Source: Candidatus Nanopelagicales bacterium (GTDB lineage Bacteria > Actinomycetota > Actinomycetes > S36-B12 > UBA5976). From it: a stretch of DNA of 41,005 bases. Below, in pieces: positions 30,308-38,814 of the stretch (position 1 is the first letter of the stretch; the number at the start of each line of letters is the position of its first letter). The translations under genes were made by a program, and so were the position numbers. The notes under the pieces were generated by a model. It was given only the letters and a program-made list of their open reading frames with translations, searched no databases and had not been told where the DNA came from. The DNA lies in contig JAEMSA010000011.1 in the NCBI GenBank assembly GCA_016463095.1, positions 1 to 41,005 of the forward strand, written 5' to 3'.

Positions 30308-30497
30308 GTGGCGTCCTTTCGTCGGAAGGGCACATTACAAACTTTTGGTCGCAAAACAAAACGAGCCCTTGCGGGCTGGAATTTGGGATGCAAAATAAAA
30401 GCATACCTGCAAGCTGCTTGCTTGTAACACCCACCTACCCACTTCGTCAAGTTTGTGGGGCTCATGGGACTAATTGTTATGCGCTCGAGACCTCTTC
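30308..30497 (-). promoter_or_regulatory. rpoB leader/promoter region
   Basis: A 190-nt gap between the metallophosphoesterase and rpoB, both leftward. On the - strand a TTGACG lies upstream with TTACAA 17 nt later. A possible TATGCT -10 also follows TTACAA with 16-nt spacing. Further down, close to rpoB, comes the AGCCC-GCAA-GGGCT hairpin followed by CGTTTTGTTTTG. The boxes are weak and the promoter call is tentative. Confidence 0.5.
30350..30377 (-). terminator. Terminator-like hairpin in the rpoB leader
   Basis: On the leftward strand AGCCC pairs with GGGCT across a GCAA tetraloop (30364-30377), followed by CGTTTTGTTTTG. The stem is only 5 bp and the T run is broken. It could end transcripts from the metallophosphoesterase gene or act as an attenuator in the rpoBC leader. 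Confidence 0.5.
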
Positions 30498-32069
30498 CTA
30501 GAGAAAAGGGTCACTTACTCTCCACACCACGTTTCTATCCTCTACTTTGCCGGCGTGAGCAAGAACTGGGTTGGCGTCATCTCTTTTTTGCCAATCATTC
30601 AAAGCTAAAGACCGAGAGATTCCTGCCATTGTTAAGTAGTCCAACTCTTGGTCCTGCCAGTGCACCTGTCCTACATGATCAATCACAGTGGAAGCAATGG
30701 CTATGCCATTGTCTTCTTTTACTATTTCTAAAACTCTTGCTTGTTGGGGCCAATCAATATGTGATGCGGTCGTTAATTCCAAAAACGTTGATCCATCTTG
30801 CCTGGTGTGAATTCCAGCTGCATGGCGGTGCACATGTCCTGCTATCCAAACAATCAAGTTTTTATGTTGATAGAGCTCTTGTAATAACTCGTCTCTTATC
30901 ACTCTTCTTGGGGCATTTACTGGGGCGTAATCATTTATTAAAGTTGGGGACGGATGATGTGACAACAGCACACAATATTTATCTTTAGCTTCTATGAGTT
31001 TTTCTTTAAGCCAAGCTAATTGTTGCTCATCAATTGATCCTTGCCAACCACCATGTGGATTAACTGTGTCAAGTGAAATCAGTCTTAAGTTTGCTAAATC
31101 ATGAGACCAGTAAGCAGTATTATTTGAGACGTTTTCTTTAGTAAAACCATGTCCTAGCGGATTTCCACCTGAAGATAAATGCGCCTCAGCAAATGTTCCT
31201 GGGGTATTGAATGCTCGCATTTGATCCTCAGTGATTGATGCTGTTTCTGATCCTGAAGTGATGGGATATTTAATTGGCCCTACTTCACCAATTGCATTGG
31301 AAATCACATCTGGTAACTCAGAATCTTTAGCTAATTCAACTACTCGGGTAGAACCAGTAGAAATATCAGTCATTAATTGATTTGGGGTAACCGTGCCATA
31401 GACCAGTTGATCATGGTTTCCAAAGGTTGCAAACCAAGGAGCATTTAAACCTTGTGAAGTAAAAGCTGCTCTTGCTTTTGCAACCAAACCTTTGATAATT
31501 GGAAAACCAAATTTTGAAATTGGTCGGTCAAGTTCTTTTCCTACCGGTGCACCATCTGGATGCCAATAATTTTCATCGTATTTAACGTTGTGGGAACCAA
31601 CCCATTCAGATTCTTTTCTGTTGCCAGAAACTGGTTCCACTTTTCCACCATTTAATGCACTTAGATACCAACTGGTTTCATTTTGTTGTGCATTATCAGT
31701 CATATCCCCGGTAACAACCACAGCATCGATGGGAGCGTTAGTTAGCGGACCTAATTTTAATTCATTCATGGCATCAACCATTGCTGCAACAACTTGAGTA
31801 GTCAAAATTTCTTGAGGTCGATAACTTCCTATATGTCCAAACACTTCGCGCCACTTACTATCTGGGTCACACAATCGATCCAAATATTCAATTCTTGATG
31901 GTGACTCTGGATCACAAACATGTAGATCAGAAAAATGGCCTAACACAGCCAAGACTTTGCCTTGCGGCAAATCGTTGAAATGTGCCTCGCCCGCTGCTTT
32001 GATTACATTTCTCCAACCTAAATTGTTGGTTTCGCCGTGACTAAATGTTGACTTATCAGTTCTTGTCAT
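30498..32069 (-). CDS. TIGR03767-type metallophosphoesterase
   Basis: Calcineurin-like phosphoesterase of 523 residues. The dinuclear metal motifs are complete: HFSDLHV (Asp48, His50), VVVTGDMTDN (Asp122, Asn126), FGNHD (Asn218, His219), LLSHHP (His371/372) and GHVHRH (His412, His414). Length and order match the actinobacterial PPA1498/TIGR03767 group, whose substrate is not known. Unlike many members I see no signal peptide at the N-terminus, so it may be cytosolic. The ATG has no clear Shine-Dalgarno; TAAATT lies six bases upstream, so the mRNA may be leaderless. It sits between the DoxX-like gene and rpoB. Confidence 0.88.
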   Translation of the reverse strand: MTRTDKSTFSHGETNNLGWRNVIKAAGEAHFNDLPQGKVLAVLGHFSDLHVCDPESPSRIEYLDRLCDPDSKWREVFGHIGSYRPQEILTTQVVAAMVDAMNELKLGPLTNAPIDAVVVTGDMTDNAQQNETSWYLSALNGGKVEPVSGNRKESEWVGSHNVKYDENYWHPDGAPVGKELDRPISKFGFPIIKGLVAKARAAFTSQGLNAPWFATFGNHDQLVYGTVTPNQLMTDISTGSTRVVELAKDSELPDVISNAIGEVGPIKYPITSGSETASITEDQMRAFNTPGTFAEAHLSSGGNPLGHGFTKENVSNNTAYWSHDLANLRLISLDTVNPHGGWQGSIDEQQLAWLKEKLIEAKDKYCVLLSHHPSPTLINDYAPVNAPRRVIRDELLQELYQHKNLIVWIAGHVHRHAAGIHTRQDGSTFLELTTASHIDWPQQARVLEIVKEDNGIAIASTVIDHVGQVHWQDQELDYLTMAGISRSLALNDWQKRDDANPVLAHAGKVEDRNVVWRVSDPFL

Positions 32070-32128
32070 GGAAACAATTTAACTCTTAAAAAGCTATATT
32101 TATCAAGCCCGTTACCCAAGCGAGTAAC

Positions 32129-32166
32129 AAAAATAATAAAGTCCTTGGGCATTGCTACCCAAGGAC
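32129..32166 (-). terminator. Intrinsic terminator after the DoxX-like gene
   Basis: The 9-bp stem GTCCTTGGG (32141-32149) with CCCAAGGAC (32158-32166) has an 8-nt loop. On the - strand it is followed by TTTATTATTTTTG. It lies about 20 nt after the DoxX-like stop and before the metallophosphoesterase start. Confidence 0.88.
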
Positions 32167-32184
32167 CCATTTAATTGATTTTCT

Positions 32185-32598
32185 TTAGAACAGTGTGGTG
32201 TTACTTAACACAAATCCTACGGTTTCGCCATGTTTTGCGAAAATGTAGAAGAAGGCAAGTGCTGCACCAGCTAATGCGATGTCTTTGTTGAAGGCAATCA
32301 TTTCATTCATCTTTGCCATTGCATCTGTTTCTTTCCAGTATGGGTGCATTAGGAAAGCAGTTGGTATTAAGAAGATGAAAATTAATAGAGCACCAAGGTC
32401 TGCGTAAAAACCAAGTGCAATGTATGCAGCGCCAAGCAAAATCATTAAACCGCTAATGATTGTTGCAGCTTTTGCTGCAGGTACACCCTTAGAAGATGCA
32501 TAACCTGCCATTGCTGCGGTTTGACGAAGATGACCAATTCCTGAACCGATGAACAATAGTGCAAAAAATAAACGACCTACTAATAATGCTACTTCCAT
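32185..32598 (-). CDS. DoxX-family membrane protein
   Basis: A small integral membrane protein of 137 residues with four hydrophobic segments. The first reads VALLVGRLFFALLFIGSGIGHL, matching the DoxX family start 'RLxLGxxFxxxGxxH' (PF07681). The loop MHPYWKETDAMAKMNEMIAFNKDIALAGAAL also matches, where relatives typically have FW and 'F.KN..l.GG'. I chose the ATG at 32596-32598, which has TTAGGA at good spacing. An in-frame ATG at 32646 would add 16 charged residues and lacks a ribosome binding site. DoxX-like proteins are linked to thiol/oxidative stress and quinone functions in some bacteria; the role here is unknown. Confidence 0.88.
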   Translation of the reverse strand: MEVALLVGRLFFALLFIGSGIGHLRQTAAMAGYASSKGVPAAKAATIISGLMILLGAAYIALGFYADLGALLIFIFLIPTAFLMHPYWKETDAMAKMNEMIAFNKDIALAGAALAFFYIFAKHGETVGFVLSNTTLF

Positions 32599-32701
32599 TT
32601 TATTAATTCCTAACAGTTTTATTTCTTTGATGATCAATTTGACCATCTTGGTAAGGATAAACCTTCAAACAACAATTAGTAGTTTTATTCGCACCATGTC
32701 T

Positions 32702-32750
32702 TAAAAAACAAGAATCCCCCAAGAACAGTTTGTGCTGCTCGTGGGGGATT
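32702..32750 (-). terminator. Intrinsic terminator after rplL
   Basis: The outer stem AATCCCCCA (32713-32721) with TGGGGGATT (32742-32750) is extended inward by GAGCAG/CTGTTC pairing around a short loop. On the - strand it is followed by CTTGTTTTTT. It starts about 20 nt after the rplL stop, so it ends the rplJL transcript rather than letting it continue into rpoB. Confidence 0.93.
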
Positions 32751-32770
32751 TCTTTGCAAACGTTTTGCTA

Positions 32771-33160
32771 TTACTTGACTGTTACTTTTCCGCCTGCAGA
32801 CTCAATTAGTTCTTTTGCTTTGTTTGCAGTTTCTTTGTTAACTTTTTCAAGTACTGGCTTTGGTGCACCTTCAACTAGATCTTTTGCTTCTTTTAGACCT
32901 AAGTTGGTAAGTGTACGAACTTCTTTAATAACTTGGATTTTCTTGTCTCCGCCGTCTTCTAAGATGACATCGAATTCATCTTGTTCAGCAGAACCTGAAT
33001 CTCCGCCTGCGCCGCCGCCAGCTGGTGCTGCTGCGACTGCAACTGGAGCTGCAGCTGTTACGCCAAATGTTTCTTCAAACAATTTAACGAAATCTGCAAG
33101 TTCAATCAAAGTCATTTCTTTGAAAGCACTTAATAAATCATCTGTTGCTATTTTTGCCAT
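32771..33160 (-). CDS. rplL: 50S ribosomal protein L7/L12
   Basis: Stalk protein that recruits translational GTPases. The 129 residues have an N-terminal dimerisation part ([17 protein letters not shown]), an Ala/Gly-rich hinge (about residues 36-55) and the C-terminal domain with [30 protein letters not shown]. It starts 22 nt after rplJ with an AAAGGAAAAGGGA upstream. A strong terminator follows. Its synthesis is probably controlled with L10 through the rplJ leader. Confidence 0.98.
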   Translation of the reverse strand: MAKIATDDLLSAFKEMTLIELADFVKLFEETFGVTAAAPVAVAAAPAGGGAGGDSGSAEQDEFDVILEDGGDKKIQVIKEVRTLTNLGLKEAKDLVEGAPKPVLEKVNKETANKAKELIESAGGKVTVK

Positions 33161-33182
33161 TTTATTTTCCCTTTTCCTTTAT

Positions 33183-33704
33183 TTAGTTCTCTTGAGATTT
33201 CTGTTGCTGCAATGCACCTAAAGCTCTTGCGGTCTTGGCTAATGGAGCGGCTAACAAGTACACAGCTTGTGAAAGCGATGCATTCATTGCTCCAGCTAAT
33301 TTCGCAAGGATAACTTCACGTGATTCAAGATCTGCCAGACGAAGAATTTCTTTGGCTGAAAGTACTTTGCCATCCATGTATGCACCCTTAATAACAAGTG
33401 CAGGATTATCTTTAGCAAAATTCTTTAAACCTTTTGCGGATTCAACTGCGTCACCTTCGATGAATGCAATGGCACTTGGGCCTTTTAACATTTCATCTAA
33501 ACCTTCGACACCAGCAGCTTTTGCAGCCAAACGAGACAAAGTATTTTTAACAACTGAGTAAGTTGTTGTAGGACCCAATGCGCGACGCAATTCTTTTAAT
33601 TGCGTAACGGATAGTCCGCGGTACTCGGTCATAACAGTTGCAGTTGATTTACGGAAGTTTTCCGTCATCTCAGCTATAACTGCGGACTTTTCAGCAGTCG
33701 CCAT
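33183..33704 (-). CDS. rplJ: 50S ribosomal protein L10
   Basis: Stalk-base protein that carries L7/L12 dimers. With the ATG at 33702-33704 it has 173 residues and starts [20 protein letters not shown]. The GGGAG six bases upstream supports this start. The frame stays open to 33782, but that would run through the attenuator hairpin and is not credible. Other features are [17 protein letters not shown] and the C-terminal L12-binding helix. The long upstream leader resembles the L10 autoregulatory element. Confidence 0.97.
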   Translation of the reverse strand: MATAEKSAVIAEMTENFRKSTATVMTEYRGLSVTQLKELRRALGPTTTYSVVKNTLSRLAAKAAGVEGLDEMLKGPSAIAFIEGDAVESAKGLKNFAKDNPALVIKGAYMDGKVLSAKEILRLADLESREVILAKLAGAMNASLSQAVYLLAAPLAKTARALGALQQQKSQEN

Positions 33705-33985
33705 TGAGGCTCCCTCTTCTTTTATCAGGCTAGTTTTTACTATCACCTTTGAGAAATAAAAAAACCTGATGCGCATATGCACCAGGCTAAGAAGACAAAT
33801 TAATTTGTCTTTTCAATCTTGATCGCACCTGCGCAGGTTCTCAAATTTCTTTGAGGCTTAGTTTCAAAGAAGTTTTACCTTCTTTGAAAACCAGCGGTCT
33901 TCGGCTTCTTACTTTTCCTAGATTACCCCTGCTTGTAAGTAGTACTTATCTGCAGGGGTGAATCTAAAGAAATCTTGGTGAGGAT
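33705..33985 (-). promoter_or_regulatory. L10-type ribosomal leader before rplJ
   Basis: The 281-nt leader on the - strand has the marks of the L10 leader (Rfam L10_leader type). GACCGCTGGTT (around 33888-33899) and AACCTGCGCAGGT (33827-33839) form the base of a junction. Inside it are two perfect hairpins, an 8-bp CAAAGAAG stem (33865-33886) and a 6-bp CTCAAA stem with GAAA loop (33840-33855). A 20-bp palindrome (33792-33811) and an intrinsic terminator follow before rplJ. In B. subtilis and others, L10-L12 binding to such a leader represses rplJL. That function is inferred here from structure. A separate hairpin lies at 33921-33964. Confidence 0.75.
33754..33786 (-). terminator. Attenuator terminator in the rplJ leader
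   Basis: On the - strand CCTGGTGC and GCATCAGG form an 8-bp stem (with one G-T pair) around ATATGC (33765-33786), followed by seven T and TATTT-like sequence (33754-33764). It lies between the L10-binding region and rplJ, where conditional termination would control rplJL. Confidence 0.85.
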
Positions 33986-34693
33986 TTAGTCCTCGGTCTC
34001 ACTTGATCCTGAAGCGCCAACTTCAACAGGAATTCCAGGTCCCATAGAAGAAGACATAACAGCTTTTTTGATGTAGCGACCCTTTGTTGAGGATGGTTTT
34101 GCTCTAGCAATTTCATCAAGAGCTGCGTTGTAATTTTCAGCTAATTGTTGTTCTGAAAATGAAGAACGACCGATTGGGAAATGTAGGTTTGAATTCTTAT
34201 CAATTCGGAATTCAATTTTTCCACTTTTAATATCGGTAACTGCTTTAGCAACATCCATAGTTACTGTGCCAGTTTTTGGGTTAGGCATTAATCCACGAGG
34301 TCCTAGAACTTTTCCTAGTCGACCAACTTTTCCCATTAGATCTGGTGTGGAAACAACTGCGTCATAGTCGGTGTATCCACCAGCTACTTTTTCAATTAAG
34401 TCATCACTACCAACTTCATCAGCACCAGCTGCTCTTGCTTCTGCTGCTTTGTCGGCGTTTGCGAAAACGATTACGCGTGCGGTCTTTCCGGTTCCGTGGG
34501 GCAACAAGACTGTGCCACGAACCATTTGATCGGCTTTTTTAGGATCGACACCTAAAGCCATTGAAACTTCAATGGTGGCATCGAATTTAACAGTAGTAGT
34601 TTTTTTCGCTAAAGCTGCTGCTTCTAGCGCAGTGTGCACCTTGTCGCGATCAACTAACTTTTCTGACTCTCTATATTTCTTGCTGCGTTTCAT
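33986..34693 (-). CDS. rplA: 50S ribosomal protein L1
   Basis: L1-stalk protein that moves deacylated tRNA out of the E site. With the ATG at 34691-34693 it has 235 residues, starting [18 protein letters not shown], with AAGGAG seven bases upstream. A longer open frame to 34753 is rejected as lacking a ribosome binding site. Landmarks are [41 protein letters not shown] and [17 protein letters not shown]. In some bacteria L1 represses rplKA; not tested here. It begins about 97 nt after the rplK stop. Confidence 0.97.
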   Translation of the reverse strand: MKRSKKYRESEKLVDRDKVHTALEAAALAKKTTTVKFDATIEVSMALGVDPKKADQMVRGTVLLPHGTGKTARVIVFANADKAAEARAAGADEVGSDDLIEKVAGGYTDYDAVVSTPDLMGKVGRLGKVLGPRGLMPNPKTGTVTMDVAKAVTDIKSGKIEFRIDKNSNLHFPIGRSSFSEQQLAENYNAALDEIARAKPSSTKGRYIKKAVMSSSMGPGIPVEVGASGSSETED

Positions 34694-34790
34694 TTGCCTG
34701 CTCCTTATTGATTGCAGTTTGTGGTTTTGATGAGCCCGCAGAGGCTCTCCCACTCTTAAAAGACAATTTGTCCTTTAAGAAATCTTTTTC

Positions 34791-35222
34791 TTAGTCGACG
34801 ACTGTGATTCCCATTGAACGAGCTGTTCCTTCGATGATGCGTGATGCAGCTTCGATGTCATTCGCATTCAAATCAGCCATCTTTACGTTTGCAATTTCTT
34901 TTACTTGAGACTTAGTAACTTTGCCAACTTTTGTGGTCAAAGGATTACTTGTGCCTTTTTCAATTCCAGCTGCTTTTAATAGCAATCTTGCTGCTGGAGG
35001 AGTTTTGGTAACGAAAGTAAATGAACGATCTTCATAAACAGTAATTTCAACTGGAATTACTTGTCCACGGTGTTGTTCAGTTGCTGCGTTGTATGCCTTA
35101 CAGAAATCCATGATGTTCACACCATGTTGACCCAATGCAGGTCCTACTGGTGGTGCTGGATTTGCTTGACCGGCCACAATTTGTAACTTTATGAAACCGG
35201 ATACTTTTTTCTTAGGTGCCAT
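34791..35222 (-). CDS. rplK: 50S ribosomal protein L11
   Basis: GTPase-centre protein that binds the thiostrepton loop of 23S rRNA. The 143 residues start [40 protein letters not shown], whose Pro-rich part is the thiostrepton-contact region. They contain [19 protein letters not shown] and the C-terminal [20 protein letters not shown] precedes the ATG. It lies 17 nt after nusG. Confidence 0.98.
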   Translation of the reverse strand: MAPKKKVSGFIKLQIVAGQANPAPPVGPALGQHGVNIMDFCKAYNAATEQHRGQVIPVEITVYEDRSFTFVTKTPPAARLLLKAAGIEKGTSNPLTTKVGKVTKSQVKEIANVKMADLNANDIEAASRIIEGTARSMGITVVD

Positions 35223-35239
35223 TTTATTTTCCCTTTTTA

Positions 35240-36076
35240 CTAGTTCTTTTGAATCTGACTAAAGCCGAGTTCAACTGGTGTTTCTCGTCCGAAGATTTCG
35301 ACCAGACCAGTTACTTTCTGTGAATCAATGTTGATTTCAGAAACTGTTGCTTGCAATGTGGCAAATGGTCCATCAACAACTGTGACAGAATCTCCCACTG
35401 CAAAATCAAGTACTTGAACTTCGCGCACAGTTGTGGTTTGCCCAGTTGTGGCAGAAACAATTCGTTTCTCAATTCTTGGAGCAAGAATTGCCACTACTTC
35501 TTCTAGTTTTAATGGTGAAGGAGTGTGAGCATGACCAACGAAACCTGTTACTCCTGGAGTGTGTCTTACCACTCCCCATGAATCATCAGTTAATTCCATA
35601 CGAACTAAAACATAACCGGGAAATTTATTTCTTTTAATTTGTTTTCTGGTTCCTGCTTTAATTTCTGTAATTTCTTCAATTGGAACTTCAACTTGGAAAA
35701 TGTAATCTTCCATATTTAAGGAAATAATGCGGTTTTCTAAGTTTGTTTTAACTCTGTTTTCTAAACCTGCATAAGAATGGATCACAAACCAATCACCGGC
35801 TTGTAATCTCAAAGAAGATGCAAATGCAACTACTGGATCAACTTCTTCGGCTGGTGTTTCCTCAACTTCTTCAATAACTTCTGTAGTTACTACTTCTTCA
35901 ACTGTCACTTCTTCGACTGGTTGTTCAAAGTTTGGTGAATCGTTAACAATTGGATCAAGAACTTCTGGGGTCTCAACGGTGGAAGCAGAAAACATGTCAG
36001 CTACGGCAACAGATGCATTATCTGGTGCAATTGCAGGTTTAATATCTTCAACGTGCGAGAACGGAGATTCAGTCAC
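35240..36076 (-). CDS. nusG: Transcription elongation/termination factor NusG, acidic N-terminal extension
   Basis: Binds RNA polymerase and links it to Rho or to the ribosome (S10). The NGN domain starts at [16 protein letters not shown] (about residue 97) and has the [29 protein letters not shown] core. The KOW domain has [22 protein letters not shown]. About 95 residues of acidic sequence precede it, rich in Glu, Val and Pro with repeated VEEV-like units, as in other actinobacterial NusG. The start is GTG at 36074-36076, with AAAAGGAAAA upstream. It lies 13 nt after secE. Confidence 0.97.
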   Translation of the reverse strand: MTESPFSHVEDIKPAIAPDNASVAVADMFSASTVETPEVLDPIVNDSPNFEQPVEEVTVEEVVTTEVIEEVEETPAEEVDPVVAFASSLRLQAGDWFVIHSYAGLENRVKTNLENRIISLNMEDYIFQVEVPIEEITEIKAGTRKQIKRNKFPGYVLVRMELTDDSWGVVRHTPGVTGFVGHAHTPSPLKLEEVVAILAPRIEKRIVSATTGQTTTVREVQVLDFAVGDSVTVVDGPFATLQATVSEINIDSQKVTGLVEIFGRETPVELGFSQIQKN

Positions 36077-36089
36077 AGTTTTCCTTTTC

Positions 36090-36326
36090 CTAGTTTCCGA
36101 AAATTCTTAAAGTTATTTGAGTGAAAGTAAAATCAAGTGCAGCAATGATTAATGCCACGATTACTACGAAAACTAAAACAATGATGGTGTAATTAATTAG
36201 TTGGCGTTGAGTTGGCCAAACCACTTTCTTTAATTCAGAAATTACATCGCGAATAAAATCACGAGTTCTTACAAAAGGATTTTGACGCGCGCCAACATCA
36301 GTTGCGTTAGCAAGTTTGTCAGTCAT
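36090..36326 (-). CDS. secE: Preprotein translocase subunit SecE
   Basis: Small subunit that clamps SecY. The 78-residue protein has the amphipathic [21 protein letters not shown] segment (about 30-50), including the conserved VVWPT, followed by a single transmembrane helix of about 20 residues. It is the normal short actinobacterial type with one membrane span. AAGGAC precedes the ATG. It is 43 nt downstream of tRNA-Trp, and the two are probably cotranscribed with nusG. Confidence 0.96.
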   Translation of the reverse strand: MTDKLANATDVGARQNPFVRTRDFIRDVISELKKVVWPTQRQLINYTIIVLVFVVIVALIIAALDFTFTQITLRIFGN

Positions 36327-36369
36327 ACTTCGTCCTTTTTCTTTTTGTTTTGTACTAGAGATTCTTTTG

Positions 36370-36442
36370 CAGGGGCGACAGGATTTGAACCTGCAACCAC
36401 CGGTTTTGGAGACCGGTACGCTACCAGTTGCGCCACACCCCT
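36370..36442 (-). tRNA. tRNA-Trp (anticodon CCA)
   Basis: A 73-nt cloverleaf on the - strand. The acceptor AGGGGTG pairs with CGCCCCT, the anticodon stem CCGGT/ACCGG encloses CTCCAAA with anticodon CCA, and the T-loop is TTCAAAT. The discriminator is G and CCA is not encoded. Placement directly before secE-nusG is the usual actinobacterial arrangement. Confidence 0.97.
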
Positions 36443-36588
36443 AAGCGCACCAAAAGCTGCCGATCACGCTTAAAAGATAGGCATTCCTCGCACAGCGTCT
36501 TCACGCCTGAACGAGTTTACGCCGACACAGTATTTATCAGTCCTAGTGGGTGAAGCCTCGAGGAGAAGTGCCTGACAACATTGGGTTT
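36443..36588. promoter_or_regulatory. Divergent region between tRNA-Trp and the aminotransferase
   Basis: A 146-nt gap driving tRNA-Trp/secE/nusG leftward and the aminotransferase rightward. TATCTT on the - strand, about 30 nt from the tRNA end, is a possible -10. On the + strand TATTTAT near 36531 could be a -10. AGGAG at 36561-36565 may be a ribosome binding site, but its distance to GTG at 36568 (2 nt) or ATG at 36589 (23 nt) is unusual. Assignments are tentative. Confidence 0.4.
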
Positions 36589-37782
36589 ATGAGCAAAGAA
36601 ATCTCCGAGCGAGTCCAGGCCATTGCCGAATCGGCAACTCTGGCAGTTGACGCAAAAGCCAAAGCCTTAAAGGCAGCTGGTCGTCCTGTTATTGGTTTTG
36701 GTGCTGGTGAACCAGATTTTCCCACACCTGTTCACATCGTGGAAGCTGCGCAAAAAGCAGCAACTGAAGTTACTAATCATCGTTATTCACCAACTCCAGG
36801 TTTAGCACCACTTAGAGAAGCAATTGCAAAAGCTGCCACCAGAGATGATGGTTACGAAATAACTGCTGATCAAGTTGTTGTCACAAACGGTGGCAAGCAA
36901 GCAATCTTTAACACCATGGCAACACTTATTAATCCTGGTGATGAAGTTTTATTACAAGCACCATATTGGGTTACATACCCTGAAGCCGTGCAAATATTTG
37001 GTGGCAAACCTGTAGTGATTAATTCAGATGAAACCACTAATTACAAAATAAGTGTTGCGCAATTAGAAAAAGCTTGCACCAGTAAAACCAAACTACTGAT
37101 TTTTTCATCACCCTCAAACCCAACCGGAACTGTTTACACCCCGGAAGAAGTAAAGGCAATTGGACAATGGGCCGTCTCAAAAAATATTTGGGTTATGACC
37201 GATGAAATCTACTTGCATCTAATTTATTCAGGGTCAAAATTTTCTTCAATGCCTGGACTTGTTCCTGAATTGAGAGAAAAATGCGTAATAATCAATGGAG
37301 TAGCAAAAACTTATGCCATGACAGGTTGGCGAGTGGGTTGGACTATTGGACCAAAAGAATTCACTAAAGCATCAATAAATTTACAGTCTCACATGACCAG
37401 CAACGTAAACAACATTGCTCAACAAGCAACAATTGCTGCTTTAAATGGTTCCCAAGAAGTATTAAAACCAATGTTAGATGCGTTTGCTAAACGTCGTGAC
37501 ACCATTGTAAAAATGTTAAACGAAATCAAAGGTGTGGTTTGCCCTGAACCAGGTGGAGCTTTCTATGTCTACCCTTCTGTTAAAGGTTTGATAGGAAAAA
37601 CAGTTAATGGAAAAACAATTAATTCATCCCTAGATTTGGCAAACATTGCTTTAGAGGAAGTAGATGTTGCCTTAGTTCCAGGTGAAGCATTTGGGACACC
37701 TGGATATGTGCGAATGAGTTATGCCTTAAGCGACAAAGATCTCGTCGAGGGTATTACTAGATTACAAAAATTATTTGCTTAA
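36589..37782 (+). CDS. aspC: PLP-dependent aspartate aminotransferase-type enzyme
   Basis: Class I aminotransferase of 397 residues, likely aspartate/glutamate exchange. [33 protein letters not shown] matches actinobacterial AspC-like starts. SSPSNPTG (family PLP pocket), [16 protein letters not shown] with the Schiff-base lysine (Lys240 from this start), and VRMSYALS near the C-terminus are all present. I chose ATG at 36589. In-frame GTG codons at 36550 and 36568 could extend it by 13 or 7 residues. It is convergent with murB and overlaps its stop by 4 nt (TTAA). The exact amino acid preference is not determinable; related alanine or tyrosine enzymes are possible. Confidence 0.9.
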   Translation: MSKEISERVQAIAESATLAVDAKAKALKAAGRPVIGFGAGEPDFPTPVHIVEAAQKAATEVTNHRYSPTPGLAPLREAIAKAATRDDGYEITADQVVVTNGGKQAIFNTMATLINPGDEVLLQAPYWVTYPEAVQIFGGKPVVINSDETTNYKISVAQLEKACTSKTKLLIFSSPSNPTGTVYTPEEVKAIGQWAVSKNIWVMTDEIYLHLIYSGSKFSSMPGLVPELREKCVIINGVAKTYAMTGWRVGWTIGPKEFTKASINLQSHMTSNVNNIAQQATIAALNGSQEVLKPMLDAFAKRRDTIVKMLNEIKGVVCPEPGGAFYVYPSVKGLIGKTVNGKTINSSLDLANIALEEVDVALVPGEAFGTPGYVRMSYALSDKDLVEGITRLQKLFA

Positions 37783-38792
37783 ATATTTAAAATTCTTGGC
37801 TCAATAGTTAATGCTATTCCAAATTTTTGCAAGACTCCTGATGTAATTAAATTCGCCAGCTCAATCACATCTTCTGCTGTGGCATTTCCTGAATTAGCAA
37901 TTGCCAAGGTGTGCTTACTTGAGATCATGGCACCACCATGTCTAAATCCTTTTTCAAATCCAGCTTGTTCGATTAACCAGGCAGCGCTGGTTTTTACTTT
38001 CCCCGATTGGTTTTCATACCTTGGAGCATTAGTTGGAACTTTATCTTTTTCCATAATTGGATTAATAAAAAATGAGCCAACACTGAAAGTGTCATGATCA
38101 TTTGCATTAAGAATCATGCCTTTGGAATTTCTAATTTCAAGAATAGTTTTACGTAAATCTTTAATTGATACAGCTTGTCCTGGATTGATACCTAATGATT
38201 CTGCCACTTGTGGGTAGTTAGTTATTTTTGAATTCTTATCTCTTTTTAATCTAAAAGTAACATTTTCGATAATAAATCTTGACGTTAAGTTTTTAAGAAT
38301 AGAGAATCTGTAACTAAATTTAAGATCTTCATTTGTCAAAATTCTTGATTTACCAGTTGTTCCATCCACTAGCTGGACAGATTTAATAGAAGAATTAACT
38401 TCTGTTCCATAAGCACCTATGTTTTGAATCGGAGAAGCTCCCACTGTTCCTGGAATACCTGAAAGAGTTTCCACACCACTTAAACCTTGATCAACTGCAT
38501 CTGCCACAAAGTCATCCCACAACATTCCAGCGCCAGCATTTATTTCAACAAAGTCTCCATCAGTTTTTGCCGCAGAGTTAACCAATTGCATAAATGCAAT
38601 TGGTGTTTTAATTTCATGATCTGGGGCAACAATATTGCTTCCCCCACCAAGTACAAAGAAGTCTTGATTTCCATATTCGTGTACAAAATCTTGAATATCT
38701 GATGGACTCTGAATTTCACAAACAGTTGTTGCTAATCCACCAACTCGAAGTGTGGTGTGATCTGAAAGTTTGAATCCTTTGAGTTGTCTCAT
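37779..38792 (-). CDS. murB: UDP-N-acetylenolpyruvoylglucosamine reductase (MurB)
   Basis: NADPH-dependent flavoenzyme that makes UDP-N-acetylmuramate for peptidoglycan. The 337 residues have the FAD-binding HTTLRVGG and VLGGGSNIV, then [22 protein letters not shown]. Arg162 in FSYRFS, the catalytic Ser240 in SVGSFFINP and Glu331 in the C-terminal IEPRILN match the key residues of E. coli MurB. It is the last gene of a leftward run that includes rpmG, hadA, hadB and the glycosyltransferase-like gene, with a 22-nt gap before its start. Confidence 0.97.
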   Translation of the reverse strand: MRQLKGFKLSDHTTLRVGGLATTVCEIQSPSDIQDFVHEYGNQDFFVLGGGSNIVAPDHEIKTPIAFMQLVNSAAKTDGDFVEINAGAGMLWDDFVADAVDQGLSGVETLSGIPGTVGASPIQNIGAYGTEVNSSIKSVQLVDGTTGKSRILTNEDLKFSYRFSILKNLTSRFIIENVTFRLKRDKNSKITNYPQVAESLGINPGQAVSIKDLRKTILEIRNSKGMILNANDHDTFSVGSFFINPIMEKDKVPTNAPRYENQSGKVKTSAAWLIEQAGFEKGFRHGGAMISSKHTLAIANSGNATAEDVIELANLITSGVLQKFGIALTIEPRILNI

Positions 38793-38814
38793 GTTGATTA
38801 TGTTATTTCAACGA

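Noticed and set aside
30455-30988. Open + strand frame of 177 codons at the metallophosphoesterase 3' end
   Set aside because: It is antisense to the complete enzyme motifs and its product has low-complexity, unrecognised sequence.
33705-33782. N-terminal extension of L10 to 33782
   Set aside because: It would translate the attenuator hairpin, and a strong ribosome binding site precedes the ATG at 33704.
34694-34753. N-terminal extension of L1
   Set aside because: AAGGAG lies just before the ATG at 34693, and the L1 family starts there.
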